Below, piece after piece: positions 45,829 through 57,500 of a stretch of DNA of 64,000 nucleotides. Under the pieces are notes generated by a model, which saw only the letters and a list, made by a program, of their open reading frames with translations, did no database searches and was not told the DNA's origin. Position 1 is the first letter of the stretch; every line of letters begins with the position of its first letter. The stretch is from Patiria miniata (lineage: Eukaryota; Echinodermata; Asteroidea; Valvatida; Asterinidae): contig NW_024037058.1 of assembly GCF_015706575.1 (NCBI RefSeq), forward strand, positions 16,947,547 to 17,011,546. The letters are read 5' to 3'. Both the position numbers and the translations under genes were made by a program.

Positions 45829-48210
45829 AGATTTAAAGTAGGCTACACATGATGCATACTTTGTGCAGTATATGTACATGCATACACGTAGCTTTTTACA
45901 GTAGACAAGTATATACACTCACCAGTTCTCTGAACATCAATTTTCCTTACAAAATTCCTTACATAACGTAAACGAACCCATGCCCATATTAATTTGCACA
46001 GGAACTGGGCCCATTTTGTTTTCCACAATAAAAAAGACATGGCAAGGTTTCATAGTGCATGCAAATCTATTATAAAATTAATTCATAATTGCTCTTCACT
46101 GGAAGTCCTGGCATGCATCGTCTACACAGTGGCCCCAAAATTTGGCCAATTCGTTGGTGTAATACAGGGTACATCCTATACGATAGCACTACCGGGTACT
46201 CTTTACCAGCCTATAACCAGTATAAGTCACGAGCGACAGTCAGTCAGTCAGTCAGTCGGGGAGTCACTCAGTCAGTCATTAGGGCCAGTCTTCTGGGACG
46301 AGCAAACCTTAAGTTCTGTCCCGTGACCCGTTTTCAATTGAATGCTAAACAGTGTACTTTATTCTTTTGATAACATTAGCAGCCAACATTAGACACTCGA
46401 CTTTTTACATCGATCGATCGATCTGTGGTTTGTTGAATTGTTTATTTGCCTGTTTTGTTATTTGTGTCGATGATATGTCTGCATGTTCTGCGAGAACTGT
46501 GCTGTCCATTTGCTACTGAACATTGTGTCTCCAGGGAACTGGATTTGTTTTGTCACCGCCTAATAACATTCACTTGATACGAAATGAGGTGAGCTGGGGC
46601 CAAGGATTTCCACGCGAGGTTGACCGCTTGAAACGCGGCTACGCACCATTTACTTCGGCAACATGAGTGTGGGCGTGTTAATAGCCATGCCGTGGATTCC
46701 TGTGAGGGCGGTTTGTTTGAACTGGTTTTAATTAACCTTTAACGTTGAACTGCGACTTAATAATGGGAGGATCCAGATCAAAAGTTTCCAACATAGTCTA
46801 AAGATTCCCATATGTAACATGAATTAATAGAGGGAACTTTCTGAAACAGGGCAACATAAAACTGTGCCCACTCAGCTGTCAACAGAACAGTCTACTTCAA
46901 CCAAGCAAGGGGTTTGATTTAAGGCTAAGAAAATTCTCGTTTTGAGAGGACTGAGGAACTCTCCTCTGTTTCCTGCGAAAGATGGGCTGATTTTACTTTT
47001 GTAAAATGAAATGAATTTTTTTTTTTTTAAGCCAGCGGCGTAACTACAAAATCGGTTGTGTGGTGGGGAGCACCTTGGGTGCATCAATTTTTGAATGGGG
47101 CACTAAAAGCTAATGAAACACATAATTTCAACAGTGCAGGGAGGGGGCGGCGGGGGGGGGGGGACGCATTCAGTGTGTCATTTCTGGGCCCTTGTGATTA
47201 GTCCACAAAACGCTATAAGAGTCGGCCATATTAAATTGAAAGCGAGATAAACTCTTCATTTTTGGAACTTACGAGTAGAAATTAAAGCAGTGATATAAAG
47301 TTAATTACAAATTAACCAGTCTGCTTATAAGGAGTAATTTAAAATTTGTGATGAAACATAATTAAGCCACATAAAAAAAACATGTGAGGCTTGGAACGCC
47401 CTCCAATCATAAAATAGTCTGGCACCATCCCATTCAACAGTTTACACTTTATAAAATTGATTCTTGGAACACGATCGAAAATGGCTTCCCCGTGTATAAG
47501 GTCATACACAGCAGAGTCCATACGCCGCTACTTGGTATACATATTAAGGTCACAATGCAAGGGCGGATCCAACTTCCAAGGCCCACTATAATCCCCTCCT
47601 TTGAAAATCTTGGACTTCAACACTCCCCTCCCCTTTGGATAATCCTGCAAGAGCTGCCACTGCAATGTAACGTACAACTTGCACTTTTGCAGTCAACTTT
47701 TCAAAGTGTGTGACGAACCAGACAAACTCTCCCTGCTAAGCAATTTTCCTGATGTCATTGATCATGGAAGTCAACAATTCTTAACATTAAGCCTACAGAA
47801 AGACCCATCACTCGTCGAAGTATTATGTGGTATCCGAAGTGGATGAAAATGTATCGCTGGGAAAAAATAAAATAGTGTTTTCTCAAAAAAAGGAGAAAAT
47901 CTGTCGCGTAAGGTCAACGTCACTGTTTACGTGCACCGAGAGCCACTCTTTGTGAGGGATGTTACCATCAATAAAATCAAAAGGATTGTAAGCTGATCAT
48001 GGAAAAAATCCTTGCAGTCTAAAGTGTTCTATTTTTGGATATATAAAGGAAACAAATTGTCGCTGAAAGGTCTATAAAACATTTGCTTTTCCTGTAATTT
48101 TCAGAAATGGATGGGTTTTGGGGTAAGTATTTTATATCAAATACTGTCAGACTGACCTGATTAAAGTGTTGTGTTCATAGGTGCTGGTAAAACCAAGAAA
48201 CCTATTATTG
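45829..48210. other. Intergenic region with simple repeats
   Basis: No gene seen. Contains a CAGT-repeat element at 46160-46310, a CGAT run near 46410-46422, a G run at 47150-47163 and a degenerate CAAGGGCGGATCC element end near 47560. Confidence 0.4.
46160..46310. repeat. CAGT-microsatellite element, copy 1
   Basis: ATCCTATACGATAGCACTACC followed by CAGTCAGTCAGTCAGTCGGG. The same lead-in and CAGT array recur at 61705-61850 (lead-in piece CCTATACGATAGCACT). Confidence 0.7.
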
Positions 48211-48212
48211 TA

Positions 48213-48291
48213 GTCTGGTTCCCTGACCCTACTTCAGACGAAACGGAGCAATTTATAGACGTCGGGGAACGGTCGGGTCAGGGAACCAGAC
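48213..48291. repeat. 79-bp hairpin with perfect 17-bp arms
   Basis: GTCTGGTTCCCTGACCC (48213-48229) and GGGTCAGGGAACCAGAC (48275-48291), 45-bp loop. No target duplication seen. Confidence 0.75.
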
Positions 48292-50250
48292 AAGCTGGCT
48301 TGTATCCATTCATGGATGTGTAACCGATTGCAAACAAAATGTGGACTAACTGAATTTGGTAAATTGGTTGCAGTATTTGAAGAAAAAAAACTTTTTTTTC
48401 AACGATGGTCGGCCGACCATCTTTGGAAACTGATACAAACATTCAATTTTTTGGAGAATGACTGCACAACATGTACAGGTGCCATGATTTCACAGGATGC
48501 TTGAGACTAGCATTCACTTACAGCAAAGTAAAGTATTTCATAATAAGTTTGTATTTTAGTTTTTTGATGTTTGCAAATATTGTATATTAGCTTTAAATTC
48601 CGTCGGTAGTCGCATTATTTAGAAGAAAAAAAGTAAATCTGGGCCAAATCTCCATACTTATCGCACTACTGAGATCGGCTGCCCCCCGCTTGGTATCAAA
48701 AATGACTTAGCAATGTTTATAATTATGATGAGTTAAATCGTTGTAATTAGGAAGGTGTCTCACAGCAATACTTCGAAATTCACACGGTTTAGTCAATATT
48801 TTCACACACATCACGAACCCCTTGAACATCTCTTGAACATGGCAATGACTTTAGAAGGTAAAGGTTACATCTCATTCTCACCTACGATGCTTTTTTTTTA
48901 ATAGAAAACGTTCCATCATCTGGACAAAAACCATTGTACATCTGTTGGCCGAGATGAGTCAATTCTCTTTGGTACTTCGTCTGTTCTCCAGACCTTTCCA
49001 CCCGCAGCAGTGACCCGTGTATACGTGCCAGTCTTTATCGATGTGAATTACAAGCGCAGGAAGTTGTACATACATGTGCATATCCAATGAATCATGCTTG
49101 TATCCTCTGCCGCTATACTGGAAATCAATGCTGTCGGGTGAACACCGGTGCGCTGGCCCTTGGAGACCTAAAACACCCGTCAGCCATGTTGGTCTGGCTC
49201 CCTGAAGACATTGTAAACACAAAGTACTGCTTCCTGAACAATGTAATCAGTGGCAGACTACAGTCATGCAAAAACCGCCGAAGGTGACGATTTACAATGC
49301 ATTGGGACAAAATGTCATGCGATTTATTGACAAAATGTTTGGGGTGGGGGTGGGGCAACAAAATTAATTACCCCCCCCCCCACATACGCACACACTGATA
49401 TTGCTCCCCACCCCAATTTAAAAAAAATACACGTAAAAAGCTTAAATATATAGGTTTATTAATGGATATACTCATCCCCTTTGCCCCATACTGATTTGTG
49501 ACATATGAATATATTAGCGATAAGAAAACAGGTGAAGAGCGCTCCCTAGCGCCAAATGAGGTCCAGACCAACTCCATTTCGAACACGGATTTATTTGCTC
49601 TAACAGTCTGTTTTGACATGAAATACAAGTCGGCAGTAATCGTCGTTAAAAAGGGCGCTCTTTAAAAAAAAAGGCATAACGCGGTCTTTGCACTTTCTGT
49701 ATTGTTACAAAATTGGCGCACAAGAGGATTCTGTCAGCAATACTATTTCAAACATGTTTTATCATTTCTGATTATTGGAAATGTCTATATTCCGACTTTT
49801 CCTGAGTATAAACTCCATCGGTTTCCATCGGTTCCCACCGCCCGTAGTGTCGGATCTAGCCGCCTAGCCCGGCAAGTAAACAGTAGTATTGGAAATAGAA
49901 ACAGTTGCAGTGCCAAGAATTAATATCACGCGACGACACTGATTGACAAAATTATTCAGCAGCACGGGGGGCCTCGCTGATACGTACACCTAAATATGTG
50001 GGAGGGGTTGACGGTGACTCTGTGATCACATAACGATGAAATTCCATAAATCGTAAAAAAAATAAAAAATAAAACCGAGAAAAGCTACAAAAATCGCAAA
50101 CGGATAAATTGTTCTCATGAGACATTTGCAGATGGCGCATGTTTCGATTGATTTCATTAAAGTTAGTTTTAGATTTAGACGTCGAGTAAATTAAAGAAAG
50201 TGGAATTTTAAAGAAAGTGGAAGTGTAACGTGTTATTGCGTACGCTTAGT
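48292..50250. other. Intergenic region, no gene supported
   Basis: Several short open frames but none with recognisable protein features or splice context. C run at 49372-49382. Confidence 0.4.
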
Positions 50251-50269
50251 TAAATCTTTGTGATAAAAT

Positions 50270-50432
50270 ACTAGTGATGTTGTTAAACATTGTGTAGTGT
50301 GTCTTGGTTACCAATTTCTCATAATGTTGACTATCCACGCCCCCAAGAAATTTACTAGAGTGGGATATGAACCAGAGACTTCCGGATTGCGGCGTACCGT
50401 TGTCTACTAGCACAACTGGTTTCTGTATTATG
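50270..50432 (-). mobile_element. Probable tRNA-derived SINE next to a hAT MITE
   Basis: The reverse strand reads AACCAGTTGTGCTAGTAG .. CTCTGGTTCATATCCCACTC, a box-B-like block with a tRNA-like spacing. It continues across the hAT insertion as GGGCTCACTGTCATAATAC (50637-50656). Family not certain. Confidence 0.5.
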
Positions 50433-50629
50433 CAGTGGCGTAGCCACGGGGGGGGGGGGCGTGGGGCGACAGCCCCCCCCCATGAAACCTTGTCGCCCCC
50501 CCAGTCGCCCCCCCCCCCCACTTGAGTTTCTAAAAAAATTATCATTGATCTACATGACGCCCCCCATGAAATGTTCCAGCCCCCCCCCCCCCAGCGCCCC
50601 CCACTGAAAAATTCCTGGCTACGCCACTG
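50433..50629. mobile_element. hAT MITE with CAGTGGCGTAGCCA ends, copy 2
   Basis: Ends CAGTGGCGTAGCCA and TGGCTACGCCACTG, perfect 8-bp duplication GTATTATG at 50425-50432 and 50630-50637. Same family as 8017-8257; shares CATGAAACCTTGTCGCCC and TTCTAAAAAAATTATCATTG. 197 bp, with long C and G runs. Confidence 0.93.
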
Positions 50630-50656
50630 GTATTATGACAGTGAGCCCTAGTAAAG

Positions 50657-53600
50657 AAATTCTGCTTTGACGCTGTAAATGCAAAATCATCACTGCGCGC
50701 AAACAAAGCTAATTTCCTTGCTAAAAGTTGTGAAATACAAACAATTTGTCATCATAATATTTTCAAATCTTAGCGAAGTACGAGTATGTCTTAGCCCGAA
50801 TCTGTGATCCGATCTAACAATATCCCCTAGTATTCTTTATAAATAGAAATTATACAACAATCGAAATAAAACATTGATAACTCTGCCAATTTTTCCAGCG
50901 GTGCACTGTTCCGTTATTTGTCTACGGTGTACTCGGCGGGACGCGCGGCTGAGGTGGTACAGCCGAGCCAGTTAAACAATTAAGGGCCGGGATTTAATCT
51001 TCACCGACGATGATATTGTCATAATTCATCAGTCTGGTACGTGGGCTGGGACGGGAATGCCTACCCCCCCCCTCCCCCAGGAAAACATTGATGGGTATAA
51101 AAAACACTAGAGAAGTTTCTTCTCTTTGTTTGATTGGCACAGGTTTGCGGACCAGACGTTAATGTGTTGTGTGTGTGTGTCTGTGTGGGGGATAGGGCGG
51201 GGGGGGGGGGGGGGGGTAGGAGTGCCCAACTCCAGCAGTTCGCGTGTCCCATATCAAAAGAAGATGGCAAATCCTTTTATTTGATAAACACTGTTCACGC
51301 GGCCGTTCTAGAATGATGAAATTATGTATCCAAGCAATGATCTCAAATACATGTCGTGACTATAATTCCCAGGTAGAAGTTCGCGTGGTTAGGACTATGC
51401 TAAACAATCTTCAGCTAAGCAGGTCGGTGAAATTTGGCCCAGGACTACAGCAGGGCCTTTGTCGCAGAAAGAACATAAAATTGCTAAGCAATTACGGTAG
51501 ATTCAGAAAACTAGAGAAAGATCGATAAATCAAATATAGATTTCTGGAACTAAGGTGAAATAAATACTTCCGAATCTCACATTACACTCCAAGTAATAGT
51601 TTCCCAGTGTCATTTGCACTGTCAATGGCATTTTGTTGTTGGAAAGAAAACCCGTTGGGTCTGCAGCTGACAATGGGTACAGAAGTTCGCGTGCGAGGTG
51701 GACCATTCGATGAATACTAAATCAGCCAAACAATCAAACTCCATCGGACTGGAATATGCAGGTGCACAGCTCCGAGCAGTTTATAAACTAAACTTGCAAG
51801 GTAGCTGAAGTAGGAACCAGGCTGCTTTCTGTAATCTTTCTGTGGTCGATACCGGTCAAGTTTCGTTAAAGTGAGAAAGAGTTTTCTTCCCCACATTATG
51901 ATAAATGGAGTTTGCGTGAGTAGTGTCCCGAGACTATCTCACGGTAGTGTTGTTATGTTCTTTAAGATCCTAGTGAAGTGCTTTCAACCTTGTTGCACTA
52001 CTTCCACCACTTGAAGAAAAAAAAAACCTTAAACATCACTGAAAACTTCTCAAAGACTTACAAACACACTCCCACATTTGGTGAAATTGTCATTCGAATT
52101 CTACAGAACCTTCATTTTGAAATCACTTCACTCGCAAGATCATTGAAAAAAACCTACCATTTTGATTTGGATTCGGTCTTTCTTTTAGTTCGAAAAATAG
52201 TGTGGTGCCCTATGGTCTCCAACAATCGACCCCGTAATAATTATATCGTAAAGAATCTGACACAAAATTCCCCTAAGGCTGCCATCTGCGTCACAAAAGG
52301 AACGTGTGTGATACAGTAACAAAATCTTTGTTATTCGCCGTGAAAGACGCGTGGAAAGTCAAAGTTATTAGAACGATACTGGAGTACATCGCCAGAGGGA
52401 AACGCGTGTTGCTTTTCAAGGGTGAGTGGTATACGACCTTATCCCCACGTCTTCGTTATATCTGACTTTGCCACCCGTCTTGCATTGTATGAACCTTAAA
52501 TATTTTCTGGGGTTAATGCAGTCATTTGTAGTGTATCGTTTGTTCCTTGGCCCGAAGGCAGATCTAATTTTCTCGCCAATTACACCCTCTACAGTGGTGT
52601 ATATGGTCAGATTATTCGCAATCTTACACGAGTGGCTACTAATCATGGTTTTGATCATTTATCGATTAATCGCTACTCTTAAATTATCGATATGAATCGC
52701 AGAGAACTGCATATAGGGCCTAGGGCCTAACTTTGAAGAAGTCATCACAAATCACAAATCCAATTTCAAGCCGAGAAATAGAAAATTATAACAAATGTAT
52801 TCCCTTAATTATTTGACAGGTGATACAATTTAACTTGTGTTGACTTGTGATTTGACTTGTGATACGACTTGTGATACCCCTAGTATTAGAAGTACTAGAC
52901 TGATCTGCAGTTTCAGTAGCGTTGGACCTTTTTGTTGACTTTCTCTGACTTGTTTAGGAAAGTATATTTAGGTCACCTTCCGCCGACTGCCTTTCAGCGG
53001 TGAGAAAAAAATGTCACCAGGCCCATTCTCTGACTTGACATTCGGCAGGGATGGGGGGGGGGGGCAGTTCGTAAATCCTGCCAACGATGTGCCCTCCGAC
53101 GAATCAATTTGTCCCCTCCCCCAAATCACTTTAAAAAGACCATCTTAACATGATTTAAGTTGACCCTGACAAATTGTAACCCAAACATTTGACTCGATAT
53201 TTGACAAAAAAATATTTTCCAATAATACAAATTCAACTAACTGTGTTGTAAATTTTCTCTCGGTGGTAAAAACCAAACATCGCCTGGTGCCTTGCTTCAA
53301 CGCGTCAGTACCGCTTAGGAATGGAACGATCTGACATAGATCGTTGCGTGGAATGGTATGGCCGCAGGATATGCAGGAATTAAAGTAATCCGAAGTCGCG
53401 CCATAACGGATGAAGAAAACAGGCGACAATGCTACAAAAAAAGGTTGAGAAAACTGGGGTATGGAATTTTATGAGGCAGGGAACAAAATGAGACATATAC
53501 AATTATTATTAAGCCTGAAATTAGAAAGATATTGAGTAAGATATTGTGGGGCGGTTGAAGAGACATTATGGTAACGATTAAGAAGTTTGTTATATTGGCA

Positions 53601-53988
53601 CACCTAATCGTATCCGAAATCACAATTGTTCTCGTCATCATCATCATGACATATCATCGTTATCATTTCATAACTGTCCTTTGTCTTCACAACCCCAATA
53701 TGCCATCAGCGCCCAATTTCCTCCTGTTTTGAGACATTGAGTTATTAGTTTCATTCGGTCAATGCTGGAAAGAGTTGATGATGGCAAAGAAAATATTACC
53801 TATTACTCCGCGATATATATTTAAATTATACTTTACAACCTTACCCTTTAGAAAAAAAAGAATTTTTTTATTTTGCACCTTTTAACGTGAAAATGATCTC
53901 ATCTGTAAGACAAGATACTCAAAAGTTTAAGATGACGTCAAGATGGATTAAATTAAAGTGGCTGAATTTTTTTTAAACATTCTGAAAT
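50657..53988. other. Intergenic region, no gene supported
   Basis: Holds G/C runs at 51065-51079 and 51197-51217, a GCTAAGCA-family fragment at about 51390-51446, ACTTGTGA repeats at 52820-52880, a G run near 53056 and CATCAT simple repeats near 53637-53646. No convincing exon. Confidence 0.4.
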
Positions 53989-54201
53989 TCAGTCAGGACA
54001 GAATTTACCTTTAGTGCATTGGCCTATGTGAACTTCGCTCCTGTTTTCAAGTAAACTTTGCAACGCATTCCACGCAACTTGCGGCGAGACCTCTTTAACG
54101 CTGTCCGCAAACTCCGCCCAATCAAAGTGTACCGCGATGATTGACAGTCCCGGTTTTAGAAGACACCGCCTCCGATTGGCCGCCAAGCGCGCGGCTGCGT
54201 T
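53989..54201 (-). other. Uncertain open frame, possible divergent exon
   Basis: The reverse strand is open for about 70 codons (..VHFDWAEFADSVKEVSPQ.. to ..SEVHIGQCTK), followed by a donor-like GGTAAAT. There is no ATG at its start, and a stop lies just upstream at 54202-54204. It overlaps the GC-rich Wnt16 upstream region. Amino-acid make-up looks protein-like but I recognise no family, and the open frame may simply reflect GC-rich promoter DNA. Confidence 0.2.
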
Positions 54202-54225
54202 TCATCACGACCAATCAAAGAGGAA
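54111..54225 (+). promoter_or_regulatory. Candidate Wnt16 promoter segment
   Basis: CpG-rich patch about 350-460 bp before the start codon. CCAATCAAAG occurs twice (54118-54127 and 54211-54220), each joining a CCAAT box to a TCF/LEF-type ATCAAAG, with a further CCAAT on the other strand (GATTGGCCG, about 54174). Spacing and duplication are visible; promoter role and Wnt feedback are inferred. Confidence 0.45.
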
Positions 54226-54572
54226 GTCAAACAGTCACCGCCTACCGGCACTCTTTGATAATACGCGTGTTTGCTCATTGATGTGGAACGCCAGTGTGCG
54301 TGTAGTGTGCCTGTTGCTGCATTCTTGCCCTGCGAAGTAGGCTGTCACAACATTAAAATGCGAGTTCAGTTCTCCTTGCTCCATGTTTGTTGCTGCTCGT
54401 TTTTCTTCTCTGAAACCCAGGAATATTATCACAGTTGGAAGGATAGTTTTGCTCTTTCCTTGTTGGAACTGGAAAAATTACCGTGAACAGCTGCCAAAGG
54501 TGAAAATCTGTGTGAACTTTTGAGGTTACTTTTTTGGGGAGAAATCCGTGCGACCTCTGCTGATCAACTGCG

Positions 54573-57500
54573 ATGGATGTAACCACGTTACGGTGTTGTG
54601 AGTTTTCGTGTCTGATCTTGCTCTGCGTTCTTCCCGCGACATCCAGGGCATCGTGGATGTAAGTATAACCTTACAGTCATTGATTTTAATCTTCAGATCA
54701 ATCTTATTGCAATCCACATGTGAACTACTTACTTATCGGAGCAGAAATATTCCAATTAATAACTTTGAAATATAGTTTGAGCCTGCATGGTTACTTTATT
54801 AAGAAGAAAATTTCTTCGTAAACTTTGATTTCAGTTGTACGCACTCTATAATTGCCCTGCTCCTTGTATGCAAATCTGGACCTCCGACAAAACGTCTCAA
54901 GGATTGATAATTCCACGGGGATGTTGTTCATTTCTAGCATGGGTGTCCCTTCACCTAATTGCATTTTTGTAAGATTTCTCAAGCATGAGAAAATGTCTCA
55001 ATCATGGTAAGTTTGTTTGTGGTGTCGTGTGAAGAGGGATATATAAACTACTAGTTCTGTTGAGGGTCGTATTGGGATGCATCGTGCACGAGAAAGCAAC
55101 TCATTCGACTCATTTGCACCATCTGATTCATTCGATTAAATTGAAGGGTAAACTTTGAAATTGTAAAATCTAGTAAATAATCGAGGAAGAAATCTAGGGT
55201 TTGGTTTGTGATAAACGATCCATATACACATACATCATTGTTCTCGTGTGTGGGGAATTATTGTAGAAACTATTTAGTTCAGTCGTTAAGGCTTCATGTT
55301 TTTCTGCTGAAGGAGAGGGGTAGATAATTTTTGGGAAGGAAGTATTTTTTTGGGGGGGGGGATGACAGGGACAATATTTGGAAAGGACTAAAAGCACGGT
55401 GCATCGAGCACGTGCTCGGTCATGCGTTGACTCCGTGTATCAGTGGTTCCCATCTGGGCCCAATGACATTGAGCTGCTTATCAGAAATTTATGCTCAGCA
55501 TATTTGCTTTTTAAGCAAAAAGCGGCTGTGAACCAATCAAAAGCGATACACATCTCCACACATTTTGACTGGTAACCAGGTTTATATTTGCTAAGCAAAT
55601 ATATTCTTAGCTTAGCCACTTTCTACCTGCTTAGAAGCTCCAGGAATGGTGTCCCTTGACGTTGATGTCTGGGTGGTTTCGTTCGCCGGGCCAGACGGCA
55701 GCACGAACCGCTGCCAACACGCTCCTCGGGGCAAAAACGCGCCGTGCGCGTCAATTCCAATTACCGGAGATTTTGCCCAGAAATCCGCCGGTCAATAATG
55801 CTATCTTGCAGTTCAGTATATAGCGGAGTGTTTACCGTCACGGGAATTCGATTTGTCAATTTTTATACCCCAGACAAACTTGTGATCTCCGCAGGGGGAT
55901 AGGGTTTCCGGTTCCCAAATTGCTAAAAAATTGGTCACAATTTGTTTTAAACAATCATAAAATCCAGTAGAAAACACATTGTGTTGAACTGTTGCGATGT
56001 TCCCGCCCCCCCCCCCCCAGAAACAAAACGAATCATTCCTTTATTTTATAAGTTTCTGGAATAGTTCATATTATTTCCAGAATCACAAGTGGGCTGTTTT
56101 AGCTGGTGTGTTTAAAATCTGTATATGTTATGCCTGTTGTGGCCTACGTGATTTAGCAATCATTGTGCAAATACATTGACTGTAAAAATCGGCGGTTTAT
56201 GGCCTCATGACCATGCTCTGACATACCATGTACAATACAATAAAGAATTGTTTTCGGTTTTATAAGTGGGCCCGCATGCAGCTGTGCAACGCTAATAACT
56301 TGTGTCTATAGGTCGTCCGTAAAATAAAGAACCCAAAAATAAAGTTTATTTGCAAAGTGGCAAGAGCAATTATGTAAAAATGTAAGGTCCTTCCTTGTGC
56401 ATTCTTCCATTACAAAGCATCCTTGAAATCCGGCAATATAGACCGATTGCATTGAGCAGCCATCTTTGTGGTGTGTTTTGTTATGTTAATTTATTAACAA
56501 TCAATGCAGAATAGGACTACTCATTGGTATCCCTGTTGAGCATATATTATACCTCATAAGGCATATATTACCTGTACCTCATAAGGCATATATGACATGT
56601 ACCTCATAAGGCATATATTACATGTACCTCAAAGATGGCTGAGGTGCAAACAATCTGAAGGCTAAACTGTGAAGCTATAGATGGCTAAGTTTCCCCCGTC
56701 TCATATCTTACCTGACACGCACGGGCGTACGTTTGAGGTTAGGTTAGGTCACTAGTGGTGCAGGTCTACTCGGTCCCAAGCCAAGTCGTTCTGAGTCAAC
56801 CTGGTCCCTGGTCAACTCAGAACCGAGTTCACTTGGGACCAAATTGACCTGAGACCAAGTTCACCTTGGACCAAGCCAACTGCGTCCTAAAGGCTAAAAA
56901 AAAGTAGGCCCCCCCCCATACTCAGTCGTAGGTCATTTTGGTCCGGACTTCCAAGTAAGGGTAGAAGTCCCAATTTGTATCCCTTATGAGGTCACCTACC
57001 TTCATTGTTTTGTGGGCCTAAATGGTATAGAATATGACGGCAGCTGTTAATCTCAACTGATTTCCCAAGCTTAAAATACATCTCTTCCTAAGATTTACCC
57101 CGTATATGAAAATTCAATTTTCCATAATTTGTAGACCTTTTTTCATCTCTGATTCATAGGTGGCTCGGAATAGCGTCCCTGGGTACCGTCAACCAGCCCA
57201 ACGACCTAGGCCTACCGGCCAGCAGCAGCAGCAACCCCGTCCTTCCACGGCCTACTTCCCCGGGCGAGTCGGTCTGTTCCCTTGTTCCGGGACTGGCTAC
57301 CGAGCAGCGTGCCGTGTGCGAGAGGAGACCCGAGGCCATACCGGTGATCGGAGCGGGAGCACGGCTGGGGATCGCCGAGTGTCAGCGGCAGTTTCGAGAG
57401 GAGAGGTGGAACTGCACCATACACGATCAGGAGCAGAACGCATTTGGAAAGGTGCTCAAAACAGGTAATCTTATCCTAATATAACCTTAAAAGAATCGAA

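Noticed and set aside
51978..52319. 113-codon open frame in the 41-54 kb spacer
   Set aside because: No recognisable motif and no supporting splice context; treated as chance.
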